In this document: one piece after another, positions 39,350-53,150 of the stretch
Numbering within the stretch: the first letter of the stretch is position 1
Layout of the letters: the number at the start of each line of letters is the position of its first letter
From: Rachycentron canadum
Lineage: Eukaryota > Chordata > Actinopteri > Carangiformes > Rachycentridae
Assembly (NCBI GenBank): GCA_038496675.1
Contig: CM076666.1
Coordinates: 14,134,029-14,198,028 of the forward strand
Direction: 5' to 3'
Length of the DNA stretch: 64,000 bases
Made by a program: the position numbers and the translations under genes
The notes under the pieces: model-generated
What the model was told of the DNA's origin: nothing
The model's input: only the letters and a program-made list of their open reading frames with translations
The model's database searches: none

Positions 39350-39405
39350 GAGCAGCTTGATGGCAGCTGTTTACTGCTGCCATCAAGAAGCTGGTATGGA
39401 GGCAT
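39350..39405. other. hairpin with a perfect 12-bp stem
   Basis: CTTGATGGCAGC, an 8-base loop (TGTTTACT) and GCTGCCATCAAG form a perfect inverted repeat. With mismatches the pairing extends to about 20 bp on each arm (CCAGGGAGCAG against CTGGTATGG). No known microRNA seed was recognised. Confidence 0.5.
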
Positions 39406-40136
39406 CAAATCCTTTTCAGGGCTGAAAGACTGCTGAGCTTCTATCTTCATCAGGACACACTGTATAAACTGTAATGGCTTCCTTATTTCTTTCTGTTCAT
39501 TTCCCCAACCTGAAATGCCAATAAAATGATCTTAATAATCAAGGTTTTGTCTGCTGTAGAAGAACACTGTGACAAATACATTGAGTCATGAGCCATTGAG
39601 TTTACAACAAAAAGTTGAAACATTTCAGTCATATAGTTGTCAAATACCCAAACTTCTGAGGTAGGACTGTGCTAATTTGAAATTAAATATAAATACTTGT
39701 TTTTAAATGTAGGATTTAGGCATAAATCATTGATGCTCATTTAAGGGTGAATTTGATTTTTGTTGATCTTTAATTCAGCAGGTCAACCTCGGTATAAACA
39801 GCCCGTCTGATCTCTTTCTGATGGCTGGATGCTCAGAGGATTATGTTTTTTAACGAGCTTCTCCACACAGGAGGTAGATCATCCCTAATCAATATTTCAA
39901 CGCATATATTAACATTATCCAAATTGATTAAGTGCCTCTGCATCCTTAAATGTTGTTTATCAAAGGAAAGGTCACTTGATGTATTTGGCTGTCCAACAGG
40001 GTATCTTCCTGAGGACTCCATAGGAAGACATGGTGTAATATTGATCAATGGTTAAGCTTAGCTTAGGTTTATTATCACTAATGATTCATGAGTAAATGTT
40101 TGCACATCCCTTCAGGGAAACAATACAGGAAACATG

Positions 40137-40157
40137 AGTGTGTGTGTGTGTGTGTGC
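40137..40157. repeat. (GT)n microsatellite
   Basis: About ten GT units. Confidence 0.9.
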
Positions 40158-41518
40158 GCTTTACAAATAAGAGAAAATACAGTTCAAGTGGAAAAGCAAA
40201 AATAAATCAAGACAGACAGTCAAATCATCACAACTGTTGCATGCAAATCAAAGATCACATCAGTGAATAAACATAAAATGTATCTTCAGAGCTATGACTC
40301 ATAGTTCACACACTGCAAAATGTCTCACCCCTGGAGTTGTGTTAATCCCCTACTCTGCCTGTGCTCGTGAGGAGTTCTGCGGGTTTTTGGGGGATTTAAG
40401 CAGTGCGGTAAAACTAAGACGTGTAGAGAAGAGCTCCAACAAACACAACATGAAAGACTCACCAGCATGAGCCCTCAACAAAATGTTCAGCCCACTACTG
40501 TGACATCATGGCAAACACTAGACAGACCTTTTTGTCTGATTGAGCAGGAATTCATTTTCTATTCACTGATAGCAGAAATATGTTTTGACAATGAAAATGC
40601 CAAACAATGAGTTCAAGTGCTTCTCATCTTCTTTTCTTCTGAAACTACAGGCTGATGTAAGTTCACTCACTGAGTCTGATTGAGTCCAGTTGATATAAGA
40701 TTTGATTGAATTTGAGAACAGAGCATTAAATTATTAATCCTGGCAGAGATAGTGCTTTTTAATGAGCACACAGTCGTGTATGGTCCCTGTCTAATTCTCC
40801 ATTTGGCACGTATGAGGAGGTAAGATGATGTTACACAGTGAAACACAAGCATTACATTTTTTTTTTTATCATTATTTTATAAGACAATGGAGACCAGAGG
40901 GGCTGTTTAAAGCAAATCAGGGATCAAGAGGAGAACAGGGGATGTCTTGGCAAAAGTAAAGAGAGAGATTTTAGTCAAGGCAGAAGAGAGACATAGAGCT
41001 AAAACATTGTTTTGTGTTTAATTACATGTGCATGAATCAGAATGCTGAATTGAAAACAGTTTTCCTACTGATCTGAGGCATAGAAATGGTCACATCATTT
41101 GGACAATTTATCCACATAGATCCACACAGATGGAAATTGTGGCTTTGGTGCACTCGTCTCCTGAAATCTCCTGAACGATAGATGTGAGCAAATTGTACAA
41201 ACATGTAGAAAATTAAGTTATATGAATGAGAATATTTTTGAGAATTCCCACCAGCCAACAAGGATTGTTTCTTTGGCTTTCCAAGTAAGGGAATCTTCCC
41301 AGTCTGTGATCCATTGAGGAAACATTGTAAACTGAGGACAGTTATTTTGAGCGTACCTTCTGAAGTGCCATCAGAGCAGAGCGACACAATCTGCACCATC
41401 TGTGCAGGTTGTGTCAGTTGGCATGTGTGAAAAAATACAGATATTTCATGTATTTTGATATCAACTCACCAGGGTTTTCAGTTTTCTTATCTTTGTGTTC
41501 TCTGCTGTATGAAAATAA

Positions 41519-41545
41519 AGCATTACATTACATTACATTTGTCAA
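41519..41545. repeat. short (CATTA)n repeat
   Basis: Several CATTA units end in 'catttgtc', similar to the start of a widespread fish repeat. Too short to classify. Confidence 0.5.
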
Positions 41546-42966
41546 TTTACTCCAATATACCTGTCCATAAAGACTGAATATTGACATACTCCTACATTTC
41601 TATCCATTTGATTGGTTGGGGATTGGGGAAATAATATGTGTGTTATTGGTGTAACATTTACACATTTATAGACATATATATCTAAATAGATAAACTAAAT
41701 AAAATCAAAACAGATTTATAAGATATGATACCACAATATTAGTGTAGAATACCTAACATATCATAAAGGCCTTTAATGAATTATAATACAAAATAAAAAT
41801 ACAAAAAAATAATACAAAATGTTTTCTGGGATGCATTTCATTGAAAATAATTCCAAATCCCAATTTTAAATCATAGGCCAAATCTGGAGTCATGAGAGTC
41901 ACAAAACACTACACAACACTCACAACACAGTGGAGAGAAAAGTGTGTCGCAATCACATTCCACATTCTGAGCAAGGTTTGAAGATCCAATCCTCCCAGTC
42001 TTTCACAAACATAAACAAGCCTATGGTTTGCAGCTCATTCATGAATCTACATCTTTGGAGTTCTGCTTGAAAGTGTAAGTCTACCTCTTCTGACTCAAAG
42101 CCAAGGGATGCCCCTTTTTCTCTGTCTCAGCTTTGCAACGTGGAGCCCACGCTCCACCCAAACAGTATCTCCATGGTGACACACATACTGTATATAGACC
42201 AACCCTTAAGGTGTGTGTCTGTGAGTCCCTTTTCTTTTTTTTTCGTCTCTACCCAAGCGGCCTTTGACCATGACAATGTTTGAACGTCAACGTCAGCAGA
42301 TAAGGGGTTTCCCTCTTCACGGCCTCTGGTCGCCCAGGCAACATTCCTGAGTCGATAAACATTAGCCCAGGCTTGAGCTTGCATACCAGAGGATCTCCCA
42401 GGAAGTCTGAAAGGTTTTCCTGGTGTGTTGTTGTTGTTGTTGCTATAGTAGTGGCTGCCAGCCAGCGAGTATGTACAGGTGAAAGCAGGTATACCTACTG
42501 CACCCATGTCCAATAAAGGTTTTCACTGAAACAGAACACCACCTTCATATATAGACGAGGACACACCTGAAAGACGTCATAGCTTATATGACACTGCGAG
42601 CTTTAAAAATTATGGTCTGAAATATTTGTGTTGTCAACATAAACAAAGTACCAACATTGTATCCAGTTTACAACAAGCAGAATCTGTGAAACATTTCATT
42701 CGATATTTATGTCTCATCACTCTCATGATGCATAAGATCACCACAGGCCTGTAAAAGAATAATTTGCAGCATCAAAGTATCACGTAAGTATTGTGGAAGA
42801 CCAAGGAGAGTTTTCTGACCCGACCCTTTTAAAAAGTCAGTGTGCGCGGCCGCATGTGTGTGCGTACATGATTTGTCATGGTCACTAGGGAGGCAAGAGG
42901 CTTGCAGCCATTCAGTGCAAACACAAACCAGGGCCATCTGCATGCCTGGATCCCCTCCAACAGCAA

Positions 42967-43020
42967 CACTAGCACAGGCACACACTCACACATACACACT
43001 CACACACACGTGCACAAACG
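42967..43020. repeat. imperfect CA-rich tract
   Basis: Interrupted CA repeats ('cacacactcacacatacaca'). The sequence is low-complexity and encodes Thr/His ORFs by chance. Confidence 0.75.
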
Positions 43021-44717
43021 CATGATATCATAAACTGGGTGTCAGTGGCTGTCGCACCTCATCCTTCGACGTAAATGTATACAGTCTGGGACCAAAGCAG
43101 ATGTTCTGTGTGATGTGCTAACCTAAAGGAGTTTATTGCAACAATTCAAAACTCAGATGTGATGTTCAGCAATTAACACTGTAAATTAAATCATTACGGT
43201 TAAAATAAAATAGCTCCTGCAGTATTGGTAAAGGTTTTACATCACATAGATGTGAATTAGATGTGTCTTGCCTTAGGTCCTGGTTTCACTGTTGTTGGGT
43301 AATGTTGAGAAAACAAGTGAAGCATGTTGTTATGAAACAGTGACTGATGCTGTGTAGCAGCAGGCCAAAGTGAAAATGCCTCTTTCCCTGCCAGAGATTT
43401 GTGTTGGAAACCACAGATCCATGGCACAGCACTACACAGGCCTTCCTCTACCACTACACAGATCCAGTCCCACAGCAAAATATGAGCATGTGTGTGATGG
43501 TAGGAACAACACGCTTATGGGTCTAAAAAGGTTTCATTTGGTTTCAATCGTAATCCCAACTGTAACTGTAACCAAGTGTCTTGTCAATTTCACAGTAAGA
43601 AATCAAAAGATAAATGACCTGTAATAGTTTGCCAAGGCTCTTAATGGACATCTGATGAATGCACTGTCATGTTCAAATTTGTGAGTGAGCCCTGTGAAGC
43701 CCTTGGCAGTGAAACAAAACTGCAGGTGAGTGTAATTCAATTGGTCAACAAAGGGAAAAAGTTGGATCTTTTTCCCTTGCAAATCTTCCAGTCAATGGAT
43801 TCTTCACATGTAAAGCTGCTCTGGAAATTTTTAGGAATTTTGAGAGATGGACTCGTCCCAAAACACCAACTTGAATCTTCAGTCTTTGGTTCTACTATCC
43901 ACTCTGTCTTTGTCTTTGTTTCTCATCTTAAATGGAAATGTTTTGAAGAAGACATCCTCAACTGATTAAGGCCTTGAGGTTGTCCTCTTGATCCAAGTTG
44001 CTGGGATACACCAACAACAGCCATGGATTCCCAGCTGTACATACTGTACAGTCAACCATCCATCAAGTGGGTCCCATTCCCTCTTAAACTCTGTGACTTC
44101 CCTTTGAACCTATGATTGTGAACTGAGGAAGAAAAACATATTTGATAGTCACAGTGTGCAAATGAACACTTGTCATGACTCAGGACGGTCTGCTGTGTCC
44201 TTTTATCACAGGCATCTAGACAGCTGATACATATGGATTGTTAGTCATTGATCGTCCAGATTGTGCTGGAGCACAGACTGTATTCGAGGGAAGAACTTTG
44301 TTTACCATCTTATTTAAAGCAAAGTTGTTTTTTTTTCCTTTCATTTTAAGTTAGTTAATGGCAAAAGCAAACCCTAAGGAAACACTAGCTGCTCACTGAG
44401 AGGAAAACAAAAAAGACTGCTGTTTTCTTTATGTGATGCTGAACAGTAAGCTTTTCTGATTTTGAATGGTTTATCCATTAATTTTATTAAAACACACTAT
44501 ATATAATCCAGTGATAAGCTTTGAAGATGAATGAAGATATATATACAGTGCAACTTGAAAAACGATTCAGCATTGATAGTACTGACAAAGTATCACTTTA
44601 AAAGTCTTTTAAAGTTATTATGGATAAAGTTTCAGCAAACACTTGCCTTTCACATCCATCAGGCATACATTACTATTAGCTTTTATTTGAGTTTGTGCTT
44701 CTGGAAACTTGACTAGT

Positions 44718-44960
44718 AAATATCTCGTGCTAGCTCTGATTTTGGTCTCCACCCTCTCCTGAGGGAAATATCATGCTTTTAGCTCCTAAATGCTCAACTG
44801 TGTTCACCAGCTACTTGTGGCCTGTTTCGGTCTGCTGAGGTTACAAATATCTGTATGCTAACAGCACTCTTTTCAAACCAGCATTGATTGAGTTTGTTGA
44901 GTTGAGTTGGGTTTTTGGCCACTTGCAGCAAGCTTTAAACACAATATTAACATATTTTCA
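44718..44960 (+). repeat. dispersed fish repeat ('gctcctaaatgctc' family)
   Basis: 'aaatatctcgtgctagctc', 'ctcctgagggaaatatcatg', 'agctcctaaatgctcaactg' and 'gttcaccagctacttgtgg' recur in this order in fish genomes, as far as I remember. The ends are undefined. Confidence 0.4.
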
Positions 44961-46099
44961 CTGGTGTTAACAAACAAGTTAGCAAACAAGCTAGTGTTGT
45001 GTATCTGGTCACCTCACAAATCCAATAATCACTTTATTTTAGTTCTGTTTTGGTCTCTAGTAAATCTTCAACATAAGATCTCATCTAAGAGCTAACTGAA
45101 ACATTAAAAGCTGGCATTGAAAACATTATTTAGCACTTTTATGTTTATAGGGATAGAACACATCACATCAGATTAAACACAGCCGTGAGTCCAATCTGAT
45201 CTTCAGCAGTCCCTGTTTTTCCAGGTGGCTTTCCAGATAAGGCACTCAGGGGTTTTACAGGTTCTGTTGGTTTTTCTCCTTGGATTTCAGTGGATGCACT
45301 AAATTGCTACCAGCATGTGCCATACACCTGACATGACCCCTGAAAGACTTGTATCAGATGTACTCTATGACTGTCATCACTGAAGAAGGATTAAACACAG
45401 TTACGTGGCAAAGTTTCATCATAAATTCCAATCTCACTCTCACTTCTCATGGGGGAGTTCCCTCCGAACAAAGCTGTTTTCTTGTTAAGCATCACCTCAG
45501 ATGGTTCTACTGTTAATGCCCTATTCAAATGTAATCTTATGTAACATCTATCATTTTGAGAATTGAGAACCCTGTTTGTTTGTTTTTTTGTGATTGATTC
45601 GTCTGGTTTTCTTGGGCCAAGGTAAGAAAAGTCAATGTCAGTCCGTTAATATTATTCTATAAATTTTAACAGTGGCACCAATTTCAAAGGGTTAAAGATG
45701 GACTGAGGTACAGCTTTGGAAGTCAGTAAATATTGTTTATACTGCAACATGGCTTTCAGGTCAACATGTCAACTAGTCATGTCAACATATTCATTTGATC
45801 TGAAGATTTTTGTGTTTTCCACACAGTTGTCATTGCCTGGCCCGTCTTTACTCCCTCAAAGATATTGGAGATACTTTAAAATCAATTTTTACATTCATGG
45901 TGTAGCTTCTTCTCCACTAGGAGTCTGTTTCCCCATTTTCTACCTCTCTCTTCCATGTTAAATTTTTCTCATCACGTCATATAATTTCTCATCCGTTTGG
46001 GCAGACAGCCATCTTAACATATAAATTATATCTTTTTCTCCCCTACTCATTTAGATGTATGGACATCTTCCTATGGTGGCAATACTTGTTGAATTCCTG
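44961..46099. other. no gene seen
   Basis: AT-rich sequence leading into the LINE relic. It may include unrecognisable upstream LINE sequence. Confidence 0.6.
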
Positions 46100-46290
46100 C
46101 CAGTTACAGCAGACTCACTGACCACAACACCTGCCTGGACTGCTGATAATCTCGGCGTGATCGTGGACAGCAATCTGTTGTGTCAGGCTGATATTATAGC
46201 TGCACAATTCACTCATTTTTTCCAAGATCTCTTAAAGAAATATTGCATTTTTATTACCCCATCTTCCTCCTTCATGTCAAGTATACTTAA
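46100..46290 (+). mobile_element. LINE reverse-transcriptase relic
   Basis: The + frame reads ADNLGVIVDSNLLCQADI followed by IAAQFTHFFQDLLKK. This is close to the C-terminal part of L2/CR1/Rex-type LINE reverse transcriptases (motif NLGV-x-x-D-S-x-L with a downstream FF-x-L). Only about 40 residues are recognisable. There is no YxDD motif, endonuclease or 3' tail, so this is a decayed 5'-truncated fragment. Confidence 0.55.
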
Positions 46291-49200
46291 TATTTCCTGT
46301 TTATGTTTATGCAATGTATCTGTAGCAGTTTTCAGAACTTTATTCTAATTCAAAGTGTAAATTATACAATAATCTGTAATAAGTGCCAGAACAAGCCAAG
46401 TCCATGTTTAGTTTATATACTATGCAGAAGGACTGTACACTGGCTGCTGTTTTAGTATCTTATGGTGCCATCTACTGACAATTTCGCTGTGCAGCCAGTT
46501 GGTTTTCATATGCTACAAGGAAAGTAATGCATGAAATACATGTCAGACCTGTGTAAAACACTTACAGATTTTAGCTCAACCTAAAAAGGAAAAGCAGGTC
46601 AAAGTCATGAAAGCGTAAGCATCTTACACATAGCCAACAAAATCTCTTGAGGCTGTGAGAACATCCAGGTGGGAACGATCTGGTCTATCCGAGGGAACTT
46701 CAGCAAAAAAGCTGCACAAGATTTTCACCTGTGAAACCAGAATAGCTGAAACTAAAGGACAAGAGGAGGTATTGTGTAAAGTAAGGGTAAGATATTATCC
46801 CATCAATATAATTACCTTAGTCATAGTCACAGGGGTCACTCCCTAAAAACGATCATATAGTGAATGAAATTCATCATTCAATTCATTCACACCATCCCTA
46901 TATCCTGTATGACTCATTAGGTAAGTGGAAAAAAGAGCTTATTGACCTAATTTTAAAAATCAAGTTAAGGCAAATTTCTCAAAATAAAACTCAAAATGAC
47001 AAAAAAAAAACTTTTATATATTACATATATATATTATTACATTATAGCCCAAGATTTACATTGAAACATGTATTAATTACCAGTTACTGCTGGTGCTTAG
47101 ATGTAGGTACAGCAGATGAAAACATAATTATGGGGAACAAGGGAGCAACAATTGGGACTATTAGAGGAAAGGAGAAATAACCGATACTCTAATCATTATT
47201 GTAAATACATGGTACAAACTGGAAGTTTGTAAAAGCTGTGTTAACAACCTTCTTCTTTAATATAATTTCATTACACAGTTATTAAGAAAAGTAGTAAAAG
47301 AAAGGAAAAACAACAAATAAGGGATCCCTCTTTAAGCTGCAGCAGTAGAATTATTATATGGAAAATTACAGTATTAAGTCAAGAAAACGTATTATGTATA
47401 ATACATAATGTTGAATTAAATAAAGTAAAATAAATATATATATGGGTACTATATAGATTTTAATAATGCTAAATGACGTACCATAAATAAATGTAATGGG
47501 CACTGAAGTGGTCAAGCTTGAAATCAATTTGCATCATAACTACAATAAGGCATTCCAGGTTGTTGACACAAACAAATAACAGAATAAGGCCAGAGACAAA
47601 ACAGGTGAATCTTTTCACCTCTTGCGGTTGCACCCACCTTCAGAGTGGAATATCTACCAACGCCCAAGGAGTGACTAACTCACAGTCAAACAGTCAGTCC
47701 ACAGTGTGCCAAGTGTCTGATGAATCACTCTACATGGACAATGTCCAGGCAAATGCAATGAGAGTGAGAGTCAGTGAGCCATCGCTGGGATGGATGCGTC
47801 ACCAAAAGAGAAAAGAAAATATGTTGTTCGGGTAACAGGGAATATTTGTCTCATCTCAAAACAAACAGGACAAACAGTATTTCTTAGAACAAGAGATTTG
47901 CTATTCAATTTTTACAATTCAACTAAACAGCAACAAAAAAAGAGGCAGTTTATATAGATTTTATAATATTTTATATTTCCAATGTGGCTGAAATTAAGAC
48001 TTATTAAAAATTAAGAGTTCTTATGTTGAAGCCAAATATTTTCGGAGCAAGCGCTGCACTTTTTCCATCTTGCAACAAAGACAACAGAACTTTCATCATA
48101 AACAACAACTAAATATGTGTTAGATTCAACACCCTAATGTTCCCAGACAGTACTGATTCTTCTATGTGCCACTGGAACTCAACATAAAAAGAAAGACAAG
48201 CAGGTTAACCAGTTAGAGGAAGACAAATGTCTTGTAAAATGCACTGAACTTGTCTGAAATGTGCTCTTTGCCTCCCCAAGACAGACATGAATCACCTGAC
48301 AACTGTGATTTCCAAGACATTTCAGATGCAGTAGGAGCCACAGCTTTATGTGTCTGAGCGATTGATGGCTTTTAATATTGCTGGTTCCTCTGCTGTTGAG
48401 GTCAGTTGGTTTAAACAGCTGTAGCATCCATCCTACAGCAGGTGGCACTACATAACATGACATAAATTCATATGAAAGACTTCACACCTGAACCTGCAAT
48501 GAATATTTAACACACTAATGATATTTTGGTGCTTTATGCATGGCTTTGTGTTGGCATTGTTAATGTCATTAGTGGCAGTGCTGATGGTGGGAGAATCATT
48601 GTTTTTATTTCAATTAAATAGGCTTTTCACTTGCTTTAATATCTGTGTAATTTTCAGTTTTCGGTCCGTCAGTTCGTCTTTCTAACTTTAGATCTCAGTC
48701 AGTTCATTATTAATGAGGCCAGACTTAAAAAGATAAAGTTTTGAAGTTTCACTGTAAGGTTCTTTTGGTGCTTTTATTTCATCCACACCAGTCTGGTCTG
48801 ATCTCCATGCACACACACACACACACACGCACACATGCATAAGAAAAAGAAAGAGCAATTACGGTGTAGTCTCTGGTGACAGCAGGGCAGAGCTCCACAG
48901 CCACACAGAGATTTTGATGTGTCTTTATCCATATAAGCCTCTGTCTTTATGCCTCACTGGTCACTGTGCAGCACCAGACCGTGTCCTCCTCCTCTTAGAC
49001 ACACACTGTAATGTCCTGACAGCTCTGTGTTCAGCTATAACAGGAGAAACAAAAGATTTCAACACATGAGACAGGACTGTAAAACAGATGCAGAAAGGAT
49101 GGCAAAGCCTTCTCTCCGGGAATATCTACCAAAACAGATTTTGAGATACAACCACTATGACTCATGTTATGTTTCACAATGATTCACTGAGGCTGGGTAT

Positions 49201-52200
49201 TTCAAAATAATTCAACTGAGAAATACAAATTGGAAAAAAAGAAAAAATGAATGGGTCATTTTCTGCTCACAGTCATTTTGTTTTTTGAATAAAACTGAAA
49301 TATGCTTTTTTTTTTGGTTGGGTTCATTGTGAGTTGAAATATCAGCATATTATTATGGATTACTCATTATTGATTGACATCACTGATGACAGTTAGATTG
49401 CATTTGCTTGACATACCTCTCTCTGGACACGGCAAGAAAGTTCTACTTTGCTCTGCATTTGACAACTGTGCAATGATTTACAGCGACAAACCAATCATTC
49501 ATTATCATCAAAATGATCTATGATATCAGAGCGTGTCTGAGAAAATGAGCCCACCATAACGATCTGTAGGAGTCCAGCCGACAGTGAGATAAATTATATT
49601 GCTTTACTGGCAACCCTGCCCTTCCTGACCTAAAAAAACAGGGTTTTATGTTCAGCTGAGGAAACATTTAGCCAACTGTTTACAACTGTTACAGCAAACG
49701 GCTCTAGTTTTATCCTTTTTCTACAGAAAGTACAGATCAATAAAAGATCAGTTATTAATACTGAGTAAACAAATAAATACATTTAGGTTGCATCTAAATC
49801 CATTCAATAATGAATAAACACATTTGCACTAGATCAGTAAACAAGGGGTAGTTGTACCCCATGGTACCCCAAGGTAAAAGCAAATTTGACCATTGGATGG
49901 TTCAACTGTATGGATGAAAATTGTATGAAAAAATATTGTAAAATACATTGACCATAAAAATAATATCCAGCTAAAATTATTAATTAATTAATATTAAAAT
50001 GTATTTAAAGAAAACGTGGGACATCATGGAAGATACTTAAGTTCATCTGACAGGACTGTGATCATATGGCTGACAAAAAAATAAATAAATAAATAAAAAG
50101 ATGAGATAACTTACTGTGGGGCACTTTATGTCTCACCTCATTCGAGACATTTCCAAATCTGTGTGTTTATACAACAGAAATTATTTTAACAGAGTAACAC
50201 AAACAATTCATATTCTGTCATTTAATTTCATATAGTTTCTAAACATTTAATTATTATTAACAGAAAAAAAATCTGAGGATCCTCTCCCCCATGATAACCA
50301 GTAAGAACTGTATAAACACCACTATGCATCAGTATAATATGTTCTGCCGTTTGATTTGAACACTCACCCAGATCAAGGCAGGATTACAACATTTCTACAT
50401 ACATTAGTCTGAGTAAAAGTCGATGCTACATTGCTATTAGTGTGGAATCCATTGGGTCCTGTAATTGAGCCTGTGGGCTGCTGCACTGCCACTGTATCAT
50501 ACTGAGCCTGTGGCTCACAGCACAGACAGTAATGAGCCTGGCTTGTCCCCTGCAGCTAGTGATAAATGACATGGGGCCATAATGGCTTCACTCACGCATC
50601 TGATTGACAGCATAGTGAAGCGAACAGTGATACTCTGAGAAACTGAACACATAACATGTATCTTCATGCAAATTAAAAAGAAAATATTGCTTTGACATGG
50701 CTTAAACTGTGTTTGTTTAAGATGTGAAACTGAGGGGAAGTTGTGGAGAACAACCCTCTTATCAGAGAATTTTGTCTGTCTGCCTTGGCCTTCATCCGTC
50801 CTTATGAAGTGGTATAAGTTATGGTTATATATGATTATATTAAAGTTTGTCCGTGTATTTTGCTCAAATGCTTCAAACCATTCATTTGAAATATACCAAC
50901 TGAACTGTCCTTAAAACATTAAACACCTGCTGCTCTGTAGCGCAGTCATTCTGAAGATTGTCTATATGACAGATCATTTCTGTAGCCATTGTCCGGTGGC
51001 TATCCACTGAAAGTACCTGTCATTATTCCATGACATCCTAGACTACAAGGTTGTGAGTGACTTCTCTAGTTGATCCTGTGGCCTGCTCTCACTTGAAGGA
51101 GTGTTTAAGCTCAGTGATAAATACAGTGTCACAATATAAAAAAGGAACACAGGAGACAAATATTCTTTGAGTCTGTGAGTGTGAAGGTGGATGATGATTC
51201 ACAGGCAGAAAACTTAGCAACAGACCCTGGCAGGGATTCTGGCTCTGAGTAGGGAGATGAGTAGAAACCTACAGAACAGTAGTGGAGGGAAAGCGTTGAG
51301 GCCATCTGGTTTCTCAAGAAGGAAATGCCAACTCAGGTTCAATGGCTGATCTTCAGGAAGACACTGAGTGTATCATCCACACTCCATCAATGAGAGAATT
51401 ATCATTCTGTCTTTATAATTTGTAACATTGCATGTTTATTGGATAAATCATTTCAACATAAGTTCTCTTCTGGATTTTAAGCGTTTTCTCATGTGTGATA
51501 CCACTTTGAGTACCCAACTTAAAATCTATTTGGGCCAGCCTTTGTTAAATACACCCAAAATGTTTCACAGTATTACTATTTGCCACAGAAGTGAGGCATC
51601 TGGGCATAGTGGGCAAAATGAGACTGAAGAGAGAGAAAGGCAACATGGATTTGTCCCTCGTCTGTCATCCACAGCCATGCGAGTGGCTCTTTGAGGCATT
51701 TCATGATCACTGTAAAGCACAGAGAAACTGATGAAAAATCGAGGTATCAACAAAGTAATTAGGGTTTTTATGGGGACTGTGAACATCTATAATGAGGCAA
51801 CTCATTCAATAAATGTTGCAATATTTCACCCTGGACCAAGTGGTCTGTAGTCACTGTCAGCAGCCTCTTTGTTTGATACTTGATGTGATTTCATGAGAAA
51901 CAAGACTATGCAGCAAGAATTTGGAAAGTTGTTTGCAGTCATTTCAAAATGTCCAACTACTTTATGCCAATTTAGACATCTATTGGTGGAAACATGAGTT
52001 TTTTGTACTAGAGAAATACGTAAATTAAATGAGGTACTGCCACAGGGATATTAAAGCAGCTCTTCCCCATTCAAAACTGTAACTCTACACCAATTCATGA
52101 ATGAAACTGGAGCTTTTTCCACCACCCAGAATTTGACCCATTGCGGGAGAAGCACAGAGTGTGAATATTTGGTTGGGCCCCTGGCGCCTCCTTTACAGCT

Positions 52201-52597
52201 GATTCTATTTGCAATATAAATTTTTTTCTTTGGTTTTATTGGTGCAAAATGAAGACAAAATGAGATTGGTCTCAGTAGAGGTCCCAGCAAAAACAAAAGT
52301 AACTGACTTGTGCAAAAGTTGAATTGAAAATTAAGATTAAAGTGTGTTTCTCTCTCCTACACAAAACTCATTGTGCTGTCATCCTTGGCAGCCCTGAAGC
52401 CAAGCCTCTGATCCTGTCACAGTTTGTCTTGTATAATCTTTTGTACTATGTTTTGAATAGAATAACAGAAAGCTTTGAAACTGTCCTTGAAGGTTCCATT
52501 GTTTTGCTTTTTTGTCAATTAGCTTAGCTGCAAGGTTTAGGACAGGTTTAAACCAAAGTTACATGATCATGTAAACTTCAGACTGTTTATAAAAATG
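46291..52597. other. no gene seen
   Basis: AT-rich desert with a CA repeat at 48810-48833 and an AAAT run near 50079-50098. A weak LINE-like C-terminal peptide near 51490-51560 (TQLKIYLGQPLL) is not enough to annotate. Confidence 0.6.
48810..48833. repeat. (CA)n microsatellite
   Basis: CA run with one G interruption. Confidence 0.9.
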
Positions 52598-52745
52598 GAC
52601 AGGGGGACACCCAGTGGTTTACCTAGTAGAGCACGTACTATTATGTCATTCCCCCTCGCTCTTTCCCAACCCTCCTGTCCCTCTCTTTCAAAAATGGATG
52701 TAGACCCCTGGCCTTAAAGTAAAGCCAATGCTCAAGTGCCTTAAA
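52598..52745 (+). repeat. tRNA-derived SINE, internally deleted
   Basis: It starts 'cccagtggtttacctagtag' then 'agcacgtac', like the tRNA-related head of a percomorph SINE. It jumps to the body 'tgtcattccccctcgctc' and 'tttcaaaaatgg'. The B-box segment that normally lies between these parts is missing, so the copy cannot be transcribed from its own promoter. Confidence 0.5.
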
Positions 52746-53029
52746 CCTAGAGTGCAGGTATATAGAAGTCTATGTGAAAATGTCCCTTCTTCTAACTTGG
52801 TTTAAATGTTTTGCTGATGAGTTTATGGTCTCAGTCGCTGGTATCAAGTCTTGTTCAATACAGCATGATGTTCATTTTTTTCAAATTATGTTCCCATTTA
52901 GAGGAAAATAGACAACAAAGCATGGTATGCTTTAGAGCGTGGCTACTCTGTGATGTGCCTGATGATCAGGATAGAGCACAGAGCAGGTCAGATCCACGCC
53001 ACACTCCTCCTCAATTCCACCTTCTTCTT

Positions 53030-53150
53030 CAAATATGATATGTTCTGGTTTCAAAAAACCAAGATGGCGACAGCAAAATTTGCAACATTGAGGCCACTAA
53101 ACAGTGGTTCACAAACCAAAGGGTGACACCACAGTGGGCTGTCACTTGTG
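53030..53150 (+). repeat. dispersed fish repeat ('aagatggcgac' family)
   Basis: 'aaaaccaagatggcgacag', 'aaacagtggttcacaaacc' and 'aaagggtgacaccacagtg' follow the order of a repeat frequent in percomorph introns. The fragment has no ORF. Confidence 0.45.

Larger units (their letters stand above)
38991..44717. other. no gene seen
   Basis: Contains the hairpin at 39350-39405, a GT run, a (GTT)n run near 42427-42441 and CA-rich DNA at 42967-43020. The minus ORFs at 41037-41399 (120 residues) and 42127-42513 (128 residues) are long for the area but have no recognisable domain. Confidence 0.6.

Noticed and set aside
41357..41399. Minus-strand 43-nt exon-like block (acceptor ctgcacag, then an ATG frame, then donor GTACGC)
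   Set aside because: It is very short, has no recognised peptide, and the 120-residue ORF it opens reads through the supposed donor. Splice-like signals of this strength occur by chance in tens of kilobases.
42127..42513. 128-residue minus-strand ORF
   Set aside because: Its Asn run comes from a GTT microsatellite. There is no domain, no splice context and no codon bias.
51488..51560. LINE-like C-terminal peptide (TQLKIYLGQPLL)
   Set aside because: It resembles the LKTxLFxQAF ending of LINE reverse transcriptases, but over only about 12 residues and with no supporting upstream motif.
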